A DNA stretch of 64,000 nt from positions 1,498,001 through 1,562,000 of the forward strand of contig NZ_CP049905.1 in assembly GCF_011305535.1 (NCBI RefSeq). The letters run 5' to 3'. Position numbers and translations under genes: made by a program. Source of the DNA: Diaphorobacter sp. HDW4B (GTDB lineage Bacteria; Pseudomonadota; Gammaproteobacteria; Burkholderiales; Burkholderiaceae_C). The notes under the pieces are model-generated. The model saw only the letters and a program-made list of their open reading frames with translations, did not search any database and was not told where the DNA came from. Positions 36,455 to 46,600 of this stretch are shown here, one piece after another. How positions within the stretch are numbered: position 1 is the first letter of the stretch; each line of letters starts with the position of its first letter.

Positions 36455-38558
36455 TTGTCAGCTCCCCCAGTACATGCTTCTTCGGGCCGTCCATCACCAC
36501 GCGGCCATTGTCGAGAATGATGATGCGATCCACCCATTGCAGAACCTGCATGCGGTGCGTTGCGACGATCAAGGTGCGCGGCGCGAGCCACGGATTCAGT
36601 GCGTCGATCACCTGATGCTCCGTCACCTCGTCGAAATGCGCGGTGGGCTCATCGAGCAGCAGCACCGATGGTTGGCGAACGATGGTGCGCGCGAGCAGCA
36701 ACGCCTGACGTTGCCCGCCCGAAAGGCCAAGGCCGCCTTCCTGAATCAACTCGTCCAGACCTTCGGGACGGCCTTGCACCAAGCTCAAGCCGCCCGACAT
36801 GCGCAGGGCTTCGATCAGTTCGCTGTCCGTCGCCATCGGGCGCCCCATCACCAGGTTCTCTCGGATGGTTCCGTAGAACAGGTTGGAGTTCTGTGCAAGC
36901 AAGCTGACGTCGCGACGCACATCCTGCGGATCGATCAGCGCCAGATCCAGACCATCCAGGTTGACCGTGCCGGCGCTCGGTTTGTACATGCCGGCAAACA
37001 GTTGCAGCAGCGTGGATTTTCCCGCGCCCATTCGCCCCAGCACGGCGATCTTTTCGCCGGGCTGCACACGCAGGTTGGGCAGCTCCAGCGCGGCACGCTT
37101 GGCCTCTTCGGAATACTGAAAACGCACACCCGTCGTGCGATACGCACCCTGCAGAAAGGGAACATGCACGCGACGACTGTCGTCGGGCACATCGACCGGG
37201 CGCTCCATGAGCTTGTTCAAGCCATCGCGCGCCACCTTGGCCTGCTGCCAACGCGCGAGCAGACTGGCGATCTGCGCCATGGGCGAGACCATGCGCGAGG
37301 ACAGGATCGAACTGCCGACCAGCGCGCCGGTCGTCATGTCGCCCTTCATCACCAAGTAGCAACCCACCAGCAGCACCACGGCGTAGATCACGCCCTGGAT
37401 TTCCTGCGTCCAGGTCATCAGCATGTTGGTCAGAAAGCGCTGGCGCATGCCGATGTCGGCCGAGACCATGTTCACATGATTCCAGCGGTTCTGGAAGCGT
37501 GGCTCGGCGCGCAGCGATTTGATGTCGTCCAGACCTTGCACCGCCTCCACCAGCATGGCATTGCGGAGCGCCGATTCGCGCATGCCGGCATTGGCAAGAC
37601 GACCCAAGGGGCGCTGGGCCATAAGTCCGGGCAGCAGCAGCAGCGGCAAGGCGGCAAGCGGAATCCAGACCAGCGATCCGCCAATCAACCAGAGCACGCC
37701 AAGAAACAGAAAGAAGAACGGCAGATCGGCAGCGGCACCGATGGTAGTCGATGTCAGCAGTTCCCGCACCTGATCGATCTCGCGGATCTGCGCGATGAAG
37801 CTGCCCGTGGATTTCGGCCTCGCGTCGTAGCGCAAGCGCAGTGCGCGGCCAAAGATCACATCCGAGATCTGCAGATCCGCGCGCTTGCCGAGAATGTCGA
37901 TGATGTAGGTCCGGCACAGCCGCATCAGAAACTCGAACGCGATGGCGAGCATCACACCGCCGAACAGCACCCAGAGCGTAGATTCGGACTGTGACGGCAC
38001 GACACGGTCGTACACCTGCATGGAGAACATCATTCCCGACAGCGCGAGCACATTGGCGACGAGCGAAGCCAGAACCACCTCGCCATAACGATGCCAATCC
38101 CCGAGCGCGATCTTCCAGAACCAGCTCGGCTTCCATGGCTTGATGTACTCATCGACGCGCGCATCCGGCACTTCCGCAAGCGGGCGCAGCAACGCGGCAC
38201 GCACGACCAGCTTCTTGAGCTCAGCACCGTCCATCACGGTCTCGGCGCCCTGCTCTCCGCTGAAGGCGATGCCGACCTTGCGCTGCGCGTTGATCGTGCG
38301 GATCACGCCCACCCGTCCATCGGCGAATTCAACGGCAATCGGCAAGCGCCATGCGTCGAGCATCGAAGCGTCAAAGCCCGACAAGCGGACGCTCAAGCCC
38401 ATCTGCCGCGCCATGATTTCGAGCAGCGCCTCCAATGGCGTTCCGCTCTCCCATGCCAGCGCGACGCGGGCATTTTCGGCAGACGCCCCTATCCCATAAT
38501 GACGACTGACCGTCAGCATGGCATCCAGCCACGCTGTGTACTGTTTAGGCAAATCCAT
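36441..38558 (-). CDS. Type I secretion ABC transporter (LapB-like)
   Basis: A 705-residue permease-ATPase. Residues 1-130 form a C39 peptidase-like domain without the catalytic Cys motif, as in transporters for RTX adhesins, where it binds substrate and does not cut it. A six-helix membrane domain covers about 150-430. The ATPase has Walker A (GRMGAGKST), signature LSGGQRQ and Walker B (VLLLDEPTAHFD). It should export the giant adhesin encoded upstream. It lies between the TolC-family gene and the adaptor gene on the same strand. Confidence 0.94.
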   Translation of the reverse strand: MDLPKQYTAWLDAMLTVSRHYGIGASAENARVALAWESGTPLEALLEIMARQMGLSVRLSGFDASMLDAWRLPIAVEFADGRVGVIRTINAQRKVGIAFSGEQGAETVMDGAELKKLVVRAALLRPLAEVPDARVDEYIKPWKPSWFWKIALGDWHRYGEVVLASLVANVLALSGMMFSMQVYDRVVPSQSESTLWVLFGGVMLAIAFEFLMRLCRTYIIDILGKRADLQISDVIFGRALRLRYDARPKSTGSFIAQIREIDQVRELLTSTTIGAAADLPFFFLFLGVLWLIGGSLVWIPLAALPLLLLPGLMAQRPLGRLANAGMRESALRNAMLVEAVQGLDDIKSLRAEPRFQNRWNHVNMVSADIGMRQRFLTNMLMTWTQEIQGVIYAVVLLVGCYLVMKGDMTTGALVGSSILSSRMVSPMAQIASLLARWQQAKVARDGLNKLMERPVDVPDDSRRVHVPFLQGAYRTTGVRFQYSEEAKRAALELPNLRVQPGEKIAVLGRMGAGKSTLLQLFAGMYKPSAGTVNLDGLDLALIDPQDVRRDVSLLAQNSNLFYGTIRENLVMGRPMATDSELIEALRMSGGLSLVQGRPEGLDELIQEGGLGLSGGQRQALLLARTIVRQPSVLLLDEPTAHFDEVTEHQVIDALNPWLAPRTLIVATHRMQVLQWVDRIIILDNGRVVMDGPKKHVLGELTNGKA

Positions 38559-38653
38559 CTCTGATCAACTCCTGGCGTCGCTCGTCGAACCCTCGGCGCG
38601 CCATGTCATGTGGTGATGCGGTCCTGAAACACGCGAAGCAATCGATGCAGACG

Positions 38654-40207
38654 TCACGGAAGCAACTCCATGCCCTGCACGACCTTGTTGTTCAAGCCAA
38701 AGAATTCACGCAGCCGCCCGGTGGCCGAGACATACTCCAGCCGGTACTGCCAGAGGTCGTGGAGGAGGCCTTGCGCCTCGGCCTCGGCCTGGTGGATTTC
38801 CTGCTCCGCGTTCAGCAGATCGAGAATCGAGCGTGTACCCAGCTGGTACTGCTCACGATAGAGGTCACGCACCGAGAGAATGCTCTGGCGGCGATGCTCG
38901 ACATCTGCCAGACGGCCCTGCGCCCCCACCGCCAGCTCGCGCCAGGCGCGGGACTGATCCCCGGCCTGCAACAAAGCGGTTTCGATGCGTTCGCGCGTGG
39001 CGGCCTCTTCTGCAGCGGCGGCGCTGATCTGCGCGTCGGCGGCTCCCCCTTGGTACAGCGGCACCGACACATTCACCTGAATCGAGTGGTAGATACCGCG
39101 CTTTTCATAGGTACTTGGATTGACGCCTCTGAGTGCCTTGTTGCCCGTGGCGTCCAGCGAAATCGTCGGCCACTTGGAGGCGCGCGTCGTCGCCAGTTGT
39201 GCCTTGGCCGCCTGACGTTCGGCCTGCACGATCAGCACCTCGGGCAACAACTGGAATTCGGGCGTGCCGCTCATCCAGAGCGTTTCATGCTCCAGGCCGG
39301 GAAGAACCTCCACCTGCCGCGCCCCGACTTCACCAACGAACGTACGCAACTTCTGCCGCCATTGCGCGAGTTCGGAGGACATCTGTCCCAGATAGGCTCG
39401 TGCGCCCTGCACGCGAGCGCGTGCCTGGATCGGATCGGCCTTGGTGCTGAGGCCCGCGTTGGCACGCAGCTCGGACAATTCCAGCACCTTGTCCACCGCA
39501 TCGACCTGCCCTTGCGCAATGTCGGTCAGCGACTGGTACTTGTGCACCATCAGCACGGCCTCTGCGGTGCTGCGCGAGATCACATCGATCTGCTTGAGCA
39601 CGGTCGCCTGCTGACGCCGCACCATTGCCTGACTGCGGCTGACTTGGTTGTCCACCTTGCCAAAGTCGTACAGCATCTGCGATGCCGACGCCGAAGCCAG
39701 CACACTGCTGCCCCCCGTGCTCGCCGAATTGCTGGTGCCGGTGCCCATGCCCACACGAATCTGGGGGTAGTAGCCGGCCTTGGCGTAGTCCACGCCTGCC
39801 GTCTGCTGCGCGAGCGTGGCCACGGCATCGGTGATGGACGGATGCTGCTGCACGGCCAGTTGCACCGCACGCGCCATGGGCAAAACGCCCGTCGGAATCC
39901 GCTCCCGCGACAGTGGCCTGGGCGCTGGCGCATCCACCTCGTTGGCCAGATTGGTGGGGGCGAGCTTTCGATTTTCTGCAGGAATGGGCGAACTCACCGC
40001 CGGAACACTGCCCTCCACCGCTGCAGGCTTGGACTGGTTTTGCGCATTCGTGCTGGATTCGTCCTGCGCATAAGCCGACAAATGCGCCGCAGGAAACGCC
40101 GGGGACAAGGCCAATAGGACGCGAGCCGCATTGAGCCACTTCATTTTGCGCACTCGATAATCCCCACGAATTTTCGATGCACTCATTTGGTTGGAACTAA
40201 TTTTCAT
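38654..40207 (-). CDS. TolC family outer-membrane channel of the type I system
   Basis: A protein of up to 517 residues, the outer-membrane exit duct for the adhesin. The mature part has the two-fold repeat of TolC-like proteins with long helices (AVQLAVQQHPSITDAVA; ADIEHRRQSILSVRD-type second repeat) and the family end motif SILDLLNAEQEIHQAE. The first possible start (40207) has a ribosome site too close to it; an ATG at 40144 gives a clean signal peptide (MKWLNAARVLLALSPAF, cleavage near AYA-QDE) and may be the true one. The ABC gene follows 95 bases downstream. Confidence 0.9.
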   Translation of the reverse strand: MKISSNQMSASKIRGDYRVRKMKWLNAARVLLALSPAFPAAHLSAYAQDESSTNAQNQSKPAAVEGSVPAVSSPIPAENRKLAPTNLANEVDAPAPRPLSRERIPTGVLPMARAVQLAVQQHPSITDAVATLAQQTAGVDYAKAGYYPQIRVGMGTGTSNSASTGGSSVLASASASQMLYDFGKVDNQVSRSQAMVRRQQATVLKQIDVISRSTAEAVLMVHKYQSLTDIAQGQVDAVDKVLELSELRANAGLSTKADPIQARARVQGARAYLGQMSSELAQWRQKLRTFVGEVGARQVEVLPGLEHETLWMSGTPEFQLLPEVLIVQAERQAAKAQLATTRASKWPTISLDATGNKALRGVNPSTYEKRGIYHSIQVNVSVPLYQGGAADAQISAAAAEEAATRERIETALLQAGDQSRAWRELAVGAQGRLADVEHRRQSILSVRDLYREQYQLGTRSILDLLNAEQEIHQAEAEAQGLLHDLWQYRLEYVSATGRLREFFGLNNKVVQGMELLP

Positions 40208-40588
40208 ACCCCTCGAATATCTGCTTCATCAATGCATGTAAATATCCCAACATGCACTCAATACGCAAAAACGCGCATATGCGCACCTTCACCCGCGAAT
40301 ACTGGAAAAGGCACGCAATGGCGCGTCAAACACAACCTGAAAATTATGTTTTTCAGAACCGATTCAGATTTTGCTGCCGGACAAAGCCAAGGCAATTCAT
40401 CTGGCAATAGCTGGAAGCTCGTGTAACTCGCTGATCACATCACAGAAAAATCAGCCTCATCGCCCCATTTATTCGCACATTGCAAACATATAAATTTGAA
40501 TGAGATAAATCAAGACATTCAAACCAGAAAGTCAAAATTTAATAATCACCAAAATACATATCCCCAGACACAACTCATTTCCACGCGC

Positions 40589-40623
40589 AAAAACGCACCT
40601 TTCACATCAAAGAGAAAGGTGCG
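40589..40623 (-). terminator. Rho-independent terminator after the adhesin gene
   Basis: Read on the minus strand, CGCACCTTTC (40623-40614) and GAAAGGTGCG (40603-40594) form a perfect ten-pair stem with a ten-base loop, directly followed by TTTTTG. It lies 77 bases past the adhesin stop and should end most adhesin transcripts before the secretion genes. Confidence 0.85.
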
Positions 40624-40655
40624 CAGCAGTTGTGGATTCAAATCGCCATCCATCA

Positions 40656-40692
40656 GCGGGAGGCGCTTTGCGTCGCCGCAAAGTCCTCCCGC
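40656..40692 (-). terminator. GC-rich hairpin just after the adhesin stop
   Basis: GCGGGAGG (40656-40663) pairs with CCTCCCGC (40685-40692), and CTTTGCG with CGCAAAG inside it, around a TCGC loop. It begins seven bases past the stop codon of the adhesin. No T-tract follows, so it may protect the 3' end of the very long mRNA or slow polymerase ahead of the true terminator. Confidence 0.6.
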
Positions 40693-40699
40693 CGATTCA

Positions 40700-43600
40700 T
40701 CAGATCAGGGAAATCTGATGGTTGGCCAGCAGCGTCGCCAGATCGGTTTCGACACCGTTGAGCGTCACCAGCGTGGTCGACTGGTAGGCCCCGCCCGAGC
40801 CGTCACGGTCGATGCTCACCGTGGTGTTGCCACCGGAGGTCGTCACCGACAGGTACTGGGCGATGTTGTCACCCGCGTTGATGGTCGCTACACCGTTGAA
40901 GTACTTGGCTGCGTACTCACCGTTGATGGACGGTGTGTAGCCATTCAACAGTTGGCTCACATCAATGCGATCGGCGTTTGCCGTGGCCTCCCAGGTGCCG
41001 ACCTTGAAGCCGTTCACCGTGTCGACTCCGTTGCCACCTGTCCCATTGGCCGCGTTCAGCAGCGTGTACATCAGCGTGTCGTTGCCACCCTTCGTCAGGT
41101 TGTAGGTGTCGTTGCCACCGCGACCGTTGAAGAGGTTGTCAGCCGCGCTGTCGGTGAACGTGTCGTTGCCCGAGCCACCGGCGATGCCTTCGATGTTCAC
41201 GAAGGTGTCCGACCCGAAGCCCGTGGACTGCGCCGTCGTCAGCGACAGATCGATGGTCAATGGAGCGCTGCCCGCCAGTTCGTAGTCCACAACGTCAAGG
41301 CCGCCCGTGTTCGACCAGGAGGTCACGCCCGACACCGTCACCGAGCCGCCGCCACCGTTGAACTTGTCGGTTCCCAGTGTGGCGTAGAAGGTGTCGTTGT
41401 AGCCCGTGCCGACAATGCCGTTGCCGATATTGGCGTTTGCGACCGAACTGGAAGACTCGGCCGTCAGCACGTATGCCGAAGTCCCTTCTCCAGCCGTCAG
41501 GCCGCCCCAAGTGGCGTTGACGTTCTCGACGGTATTCGAGCCCACGGCGCCAACGCCACCGTAGTCCGAAGAGCTGCCGTTCACGTTGCTCAGCATGACC
41601 ACGCTGTAGGTCTTCGAGGCATCCAGTCCGGTGAAGTCCACGAGTGCGGAGCTATCGTTGGTCTGATTGCCCGACTGGGCGTTGATCATCTGCGTGCGCA
41701 CCACCGTGTTCGTTGCTTCGTCGATCAACTGCACCGTATTTCCGTAGAAGGAATTGATGCCTGTCTTGTCGAAGATCCGGACATGGATCACCGTGCCATC
41801 AGCGACATTGTTGGTGTTGGCGATGTACTTCGTGTTGCCCTTCGATGTGAACGCCACGAGGTCCTTGTCACCGTCCCAATCGATGTCGGCCGCAATCGCA
41901 CCAGTCACCGAGTTGTTGTTGGAATCGCTAGTCCAACTGCCGATGGTGTTGGAGCCACCCAGCAAGTTGGTCGTGGTGAAGCTCTTGGTTGTACCGGATG
42001 ACGTGTTGGTGTACAGATTGATGGCACCTGTGTTGCCCGCATCTGTCATGCCAGCGTTGTCGCCCATGCCGGGGAGTTCGATGACGTCCATCTTGCCGTC
42101 GTTGTTCCAATCCACCGCGAGCGATGCACCACCTTGCAGCGAGTCAGCGAACGTGTAGGTGCCTGTCGAGGTTCCAATGCCTGTGGGGGCACTGGATGAC
42201 AGATGACCCGTTCCGTCGTTGAACAGAATGCGGCTCGCATAACCTCCAGCGGTGCTGCTGCTGTAGCCACGCCCCATGAACAAATCCATGTAGCCGTCGC
42301 CGTTGAAGTCAGCCCATGTCATCGACACGCCATTGCCCACGCCAGGGTTATCGGAGCGCTGGAAGGCGTTTTCGACAATCTGGTTGGTGTACCACGCGCC
42401 GTTGCCCAGGTTCGATGCCACGACCAGACGATAGTCGTTCGTGGTGGTGTCCACACTGGTACCTGCACCACCGATCTTGCTCGACCCAGCAGTGCCGTGG
42501 TAGATCAGATCGACCGTGCCATCATTGTTCAAGTCAACGCCCGACAACTCAATGTCGGACGTGGAATTGCCCGAATTGGTGGCCGCTGGCGCTCCTTCAC
42601 CTTGAGTGTCGACGTATGCACCATCCTTGATCATGCCGTAGATCGTGCCGTCCTTGTTCAACACGATCTGCGTGTCGTAGCCGCCCTGAGCACCGGAGTC
42701 ATTCGGCGTCTGATCACCGTAGGCAACATCGACGAGACCGTCACCAGTCTTGTCGAAGCCGACCACACCACCGAACCAGGAATAGGTGTTCGCGCTGCCG
42801 TCTTCCTCTTCCCAGTCGCCACCATACGTGTCAGGCCCGCCCACCTGCAGCGCCGTGTAAGTGCTGCCGTTGTAGGTGAATGCCTGCTGGCCATCCTGGT
42901 AGTCACTATCGACCGCGATCAAGTCCATCAGACCATCTCGGTTGTAGTCGATGAACGTGGCGTTCTGCACGTAGTTGTCGTCCTCGTAGTCTCCCCCGGA
43001 GTTGCTCACCAGAGCCGTCTTCGAGAAACTGCCCAGCGTGGCGCTGTTCGTTCCATTCGCATCCAGCATGGTCTGGTTGGAATGAATACGCCACATGCCG
43101 GTTTCGCTCAGTGTGAACGCCGTAGCCTTCTGATCCACATTGGCACCGCCAGCACCCATGGTCACCGTCGGTGTGGCACCCACCACCAGTTCGCCACTCG
43201 TGTTGTCGGTCGTGACCGTGCTGCCATCGGCCGCACGCAGAGTCGCCGCGACGTTGTAGGTTCCGACAGCCAGAGCGTTGCCGCTCGGGATCTGTACATA
43301 CCATGTGTTGTTCAGCGGATCGACCACCACATCGCCTGTCTGAGACGAATAGGTGACACCGTTGACCGTCACCTCGACGTACTCGCCAGCCAGCAGCTCG
43401 AATCCGATGTAGCCAGTGACGATCGGTGTAGTGTCCACCGTCGTCTGCGCTTCAACCACCACAGTCAGGTCCACATTGACGGTCAGCGAAGCCGTCCCGC
43501 CCACGTTGCCCGCAACGTCCATGACCTTGGCCACATAGGTATGCGCAGAGCCGTCCGCAAGAGCATCCGGCAGAACGAAGGTCCAGTTCGTTGCGGACAC

Positions 43601-46600
43601 GGTCGCCGTTCCCAGCAACGTTGTGCCTTCGTAGATTCCAACCGTTTCGCCGGTTGCCAGCGCGGCACTCAACGTCCCCTTGAGCAGCGGAGAGCGGTCA
43701 TCGGTCGTGGTGCCCGTGCCGAAATCACCCTGGCTGGCACCCACGTTGTCGGCGTACAGAATGGTCGTCGTCGTTGTCGGTGCAACCGTGTCCACGCTCA
43801 GCGTGAACGCTGTCGATACCGCACCTTCGGCACCACTGTCGCTGACCACCACAGCGGTGTAGCTGTAGGTCTGACCGTTCGCGAGGCCGCTTGCTGCATA
43901 GGTCCAGCCCGTGCCAGAGGCGTCCACCGTTGCGTTGCCCAGCAGGGTTGTGCCCTGATAGATGCGCACGGTTTCGCCTGCAGCGAGAGCCTGGCTCAGC
44001 GTACCGTTCAACACGGGTGTCGTGTCGTCCGTTGTGGTGCCCGAGACGTAGTTGCCCATCAGCGTGCCGACGTTGTCGGTGTAGCTGACGATGGCTGCCG
44101 TGGTTTCCGGAGCGCTGGTGTTGACCGTGAGGTTGAACGTGTTCGACATGCCTGTCGTGCTCGCATTGCCTGCTTGGTCAACCACGAGGGCTGTGAACTG
44201 GTAGGTGGCATCAGCCAGGCCATTCAACTGGTATGTCCAGCTGGTGCCCATGACTGTCGCCGTTCCCACCATCACGCCGTTCTGGTAGATCTGCACAGCA
44301 TCACCCGAGTTCAGGCTGTACTGCAGCGTGCCCTTGAGCAGCGGAGCAGTATCGTCCGTCGTGGTGTTGGTGCCCATCGTCGCGTTCTGCGCGCCGCCCA
44401 TGTCATCCGCGTAGCTGTCGATCGTGACGTTGACGCTCGGCGCGGTGGTGTCCACGGTGATCGTGAACGTGTTGGACAGTGTGCCGATGTTGCCAGCCGC
44501 ATCCACCACCTTGGCCACATACTGGTATGTGGTCGCATCGGCCAGACCGCTGAGCTGCAGATTCCAGCTGCTGTCAGCCGTATTCACCGTCGCAGCACCC
44601 ACCAGCACGCTGTCGGAGCCGACGATGCGGTACACGAGCACCTGTTCGTCGGAACCGATCGCTTGCGACAGAGTACCGTTGAGCACCGGTGCGGTGTCGT
44701 CGGTGACCGTCGCATTGCCGAAGTTGTTCTTCAGCGTGCCTTGGTCGTCGGTGTAGTTGACGATGGTCGGCGTGCTGGTCGGAGCAATCGCGTCTTCGGT
44801 GAGCGTGAACACGCTCGTTGCAAGGCCTTCGTTGCCCGCATCGTCCACGATCACGGCCGTATAGCTGTGCGCGCCGGTCGTCAGCGCATTGAGCTGATAG
44901 GTCCAGCTTCCGCTTGCGACGGTTGCCTCGCCCAGCAGCGTGCTGCCTTCGTAGATGCGAACCACGTCACCCGTGACGAGGCCAACCACCGTGCCCTTGA
45001 GCAGCGGTGAAGGATCGTTCGTGGTCGTGCCATTCAGGAAGTCGCCGTCGTTTGGAGTGACGTTGTCTTCGTAAGCCGTGATCGCGATCTGGTAGACCGT
45101 TGTGCTTTCGGGTGCCTCTGTATCGAGCTTCACCAGAGCCTGAGCGCTGGATGGGTTGCCCAATTGATCCGTCACGTTCGCCGTCACCGTGACCGTGCCT
45201 TCGTTCAACGTGCTGAGATCCACTGCGGCTGCAGTCCAGGCGTTGTTGCTGATGGTGGCCGTCGCATTGACGCTGTTGGTGCCATCCGTGAATGTCACCG
45301 TCACGACCTGCCCATTGGACACGTTCGCGGTCGTACCGCTCACCACCACTGTGGACACTTCTTGGGCGTTGACGATGTTGTCGCCTTCGATCGGTGCATT
45401 CAGCCAGATGCCGGACACGGTCGAATCGACGGTGTACTGCTGCGATACCGTCTTGGACGAGGTATTGCCCACATCATCGACAAAGGTGGCTGTCACTTCC
45501 AGTGTCTTGTTCGCATCAGCCGCCAGAGCCTGCCCGGCGACATCCACAGTCCACGTCGAACCGGAAACGGTGGCGGTGTAGCTCGCGCCGTTCAGATTCA
45601 CGATGACCGTTGTGCTCACTGCATCGCCCGGCACGCCTGTCAGTGTGCCCGTCAGAGGAATTGCCGTCTGCTGCGCCTCGCTGGCGTTGACGATGTTGTC
45701 CGCCGTCACCGGGTTCACCGTCAGGCCCAGGCCCGATACGTCAGGCCCAACCGAGTCCACGCCAATGGTGAACGCGTCGGACATGTCACCGGCCTCAAGA
45801 TCGGTGTTGACCACCTGAGCCGTGTAGTCGTACGAGCTGCCGTTCTGCAAGCCGCTGAGGGCGTAGCTCCAAGCCAATCCGCTGGCATCCACCGTGGCAG
45901 TTCCCACAGCAACTCCACCGAGATAGACATCGACGTGCTCATCCGCCTCCAGAGCCGCACTCAACGTACCGTTGAGCACAGGTGCCAGATCGTCAGTTGC
46001 TGTACCCGAACCATAGTCACCCACCAGCGTACCGACGTTGTCGGTGTAGCTGACGATGGTGGCCAGCGTGTCCAGGCCAGTTCCGACAATGATCGGCTCG
46101 CCCAACGCATAGACCTTCGACGCAGCCGTGCTCGACACATTGCCTGCAGCATCGGTGAAGGTGGCCGTGGCCTCAACCTTCTTGTCGGAGTCCGCACCCA
46201 AGTTGGCACCGCTCACGTCCACAGACCACGTATTGCCAGTCACGGTCGCGGTATGGTCAACACCATTCACCGTCACCACAACCGATTTCGCGGCAGCATC
46301 CGACGGCACATTCGTCAGCGTACCTGTCAGCGTCACCGCAGATTGCAGCGATTCCGCAACGCTCAACTTGTTGTCCGGCGTCACGTCGTCCACCGTCAGA
46401 CCCACATTCGTCACCACAGGGGCAGCAGCGTCCACGGTGTAGGCCTGCGAGGCGGTCTTGACCGCTTCGTTGCCGGCCGCATCTGCGAAGGTCGCTGTCA
46501 CGTCCACGCCCGTGTCGGCGGCCAGCTTGCTGCCGGGCACGTCCACGCTCCAGGTGCTGCCCGTGACGGTGGCTGTGTAGTCCGTGCCGTCCACGTTCAC

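Larger units (their letters stand above)
40208..40699. promoter_or_regulatory. AT-rich gap between the adhesin and its secretion operon
   Basis: This 492-base stretch holds no recognisable gene. It is AT-rich compared with the coding sequence on both sides. The half near the adhesin contains a hairpin (40656-40692) and a rho-independent terminator (40589-40623) on the minus strand. The other half (about 40210-40520) is where a separate promoter for the TolC-ABC-HlyD operon would lie; no clear consensus could be fixed by eye. Confidence 0.5.

Noticed and set aside
42203-45010. A 935-codon open frame on the plus strand opposite the adhesin C-terminal part
   Set aside because: Same cause as above; Arg/His-rich product without domain or ribosome site.
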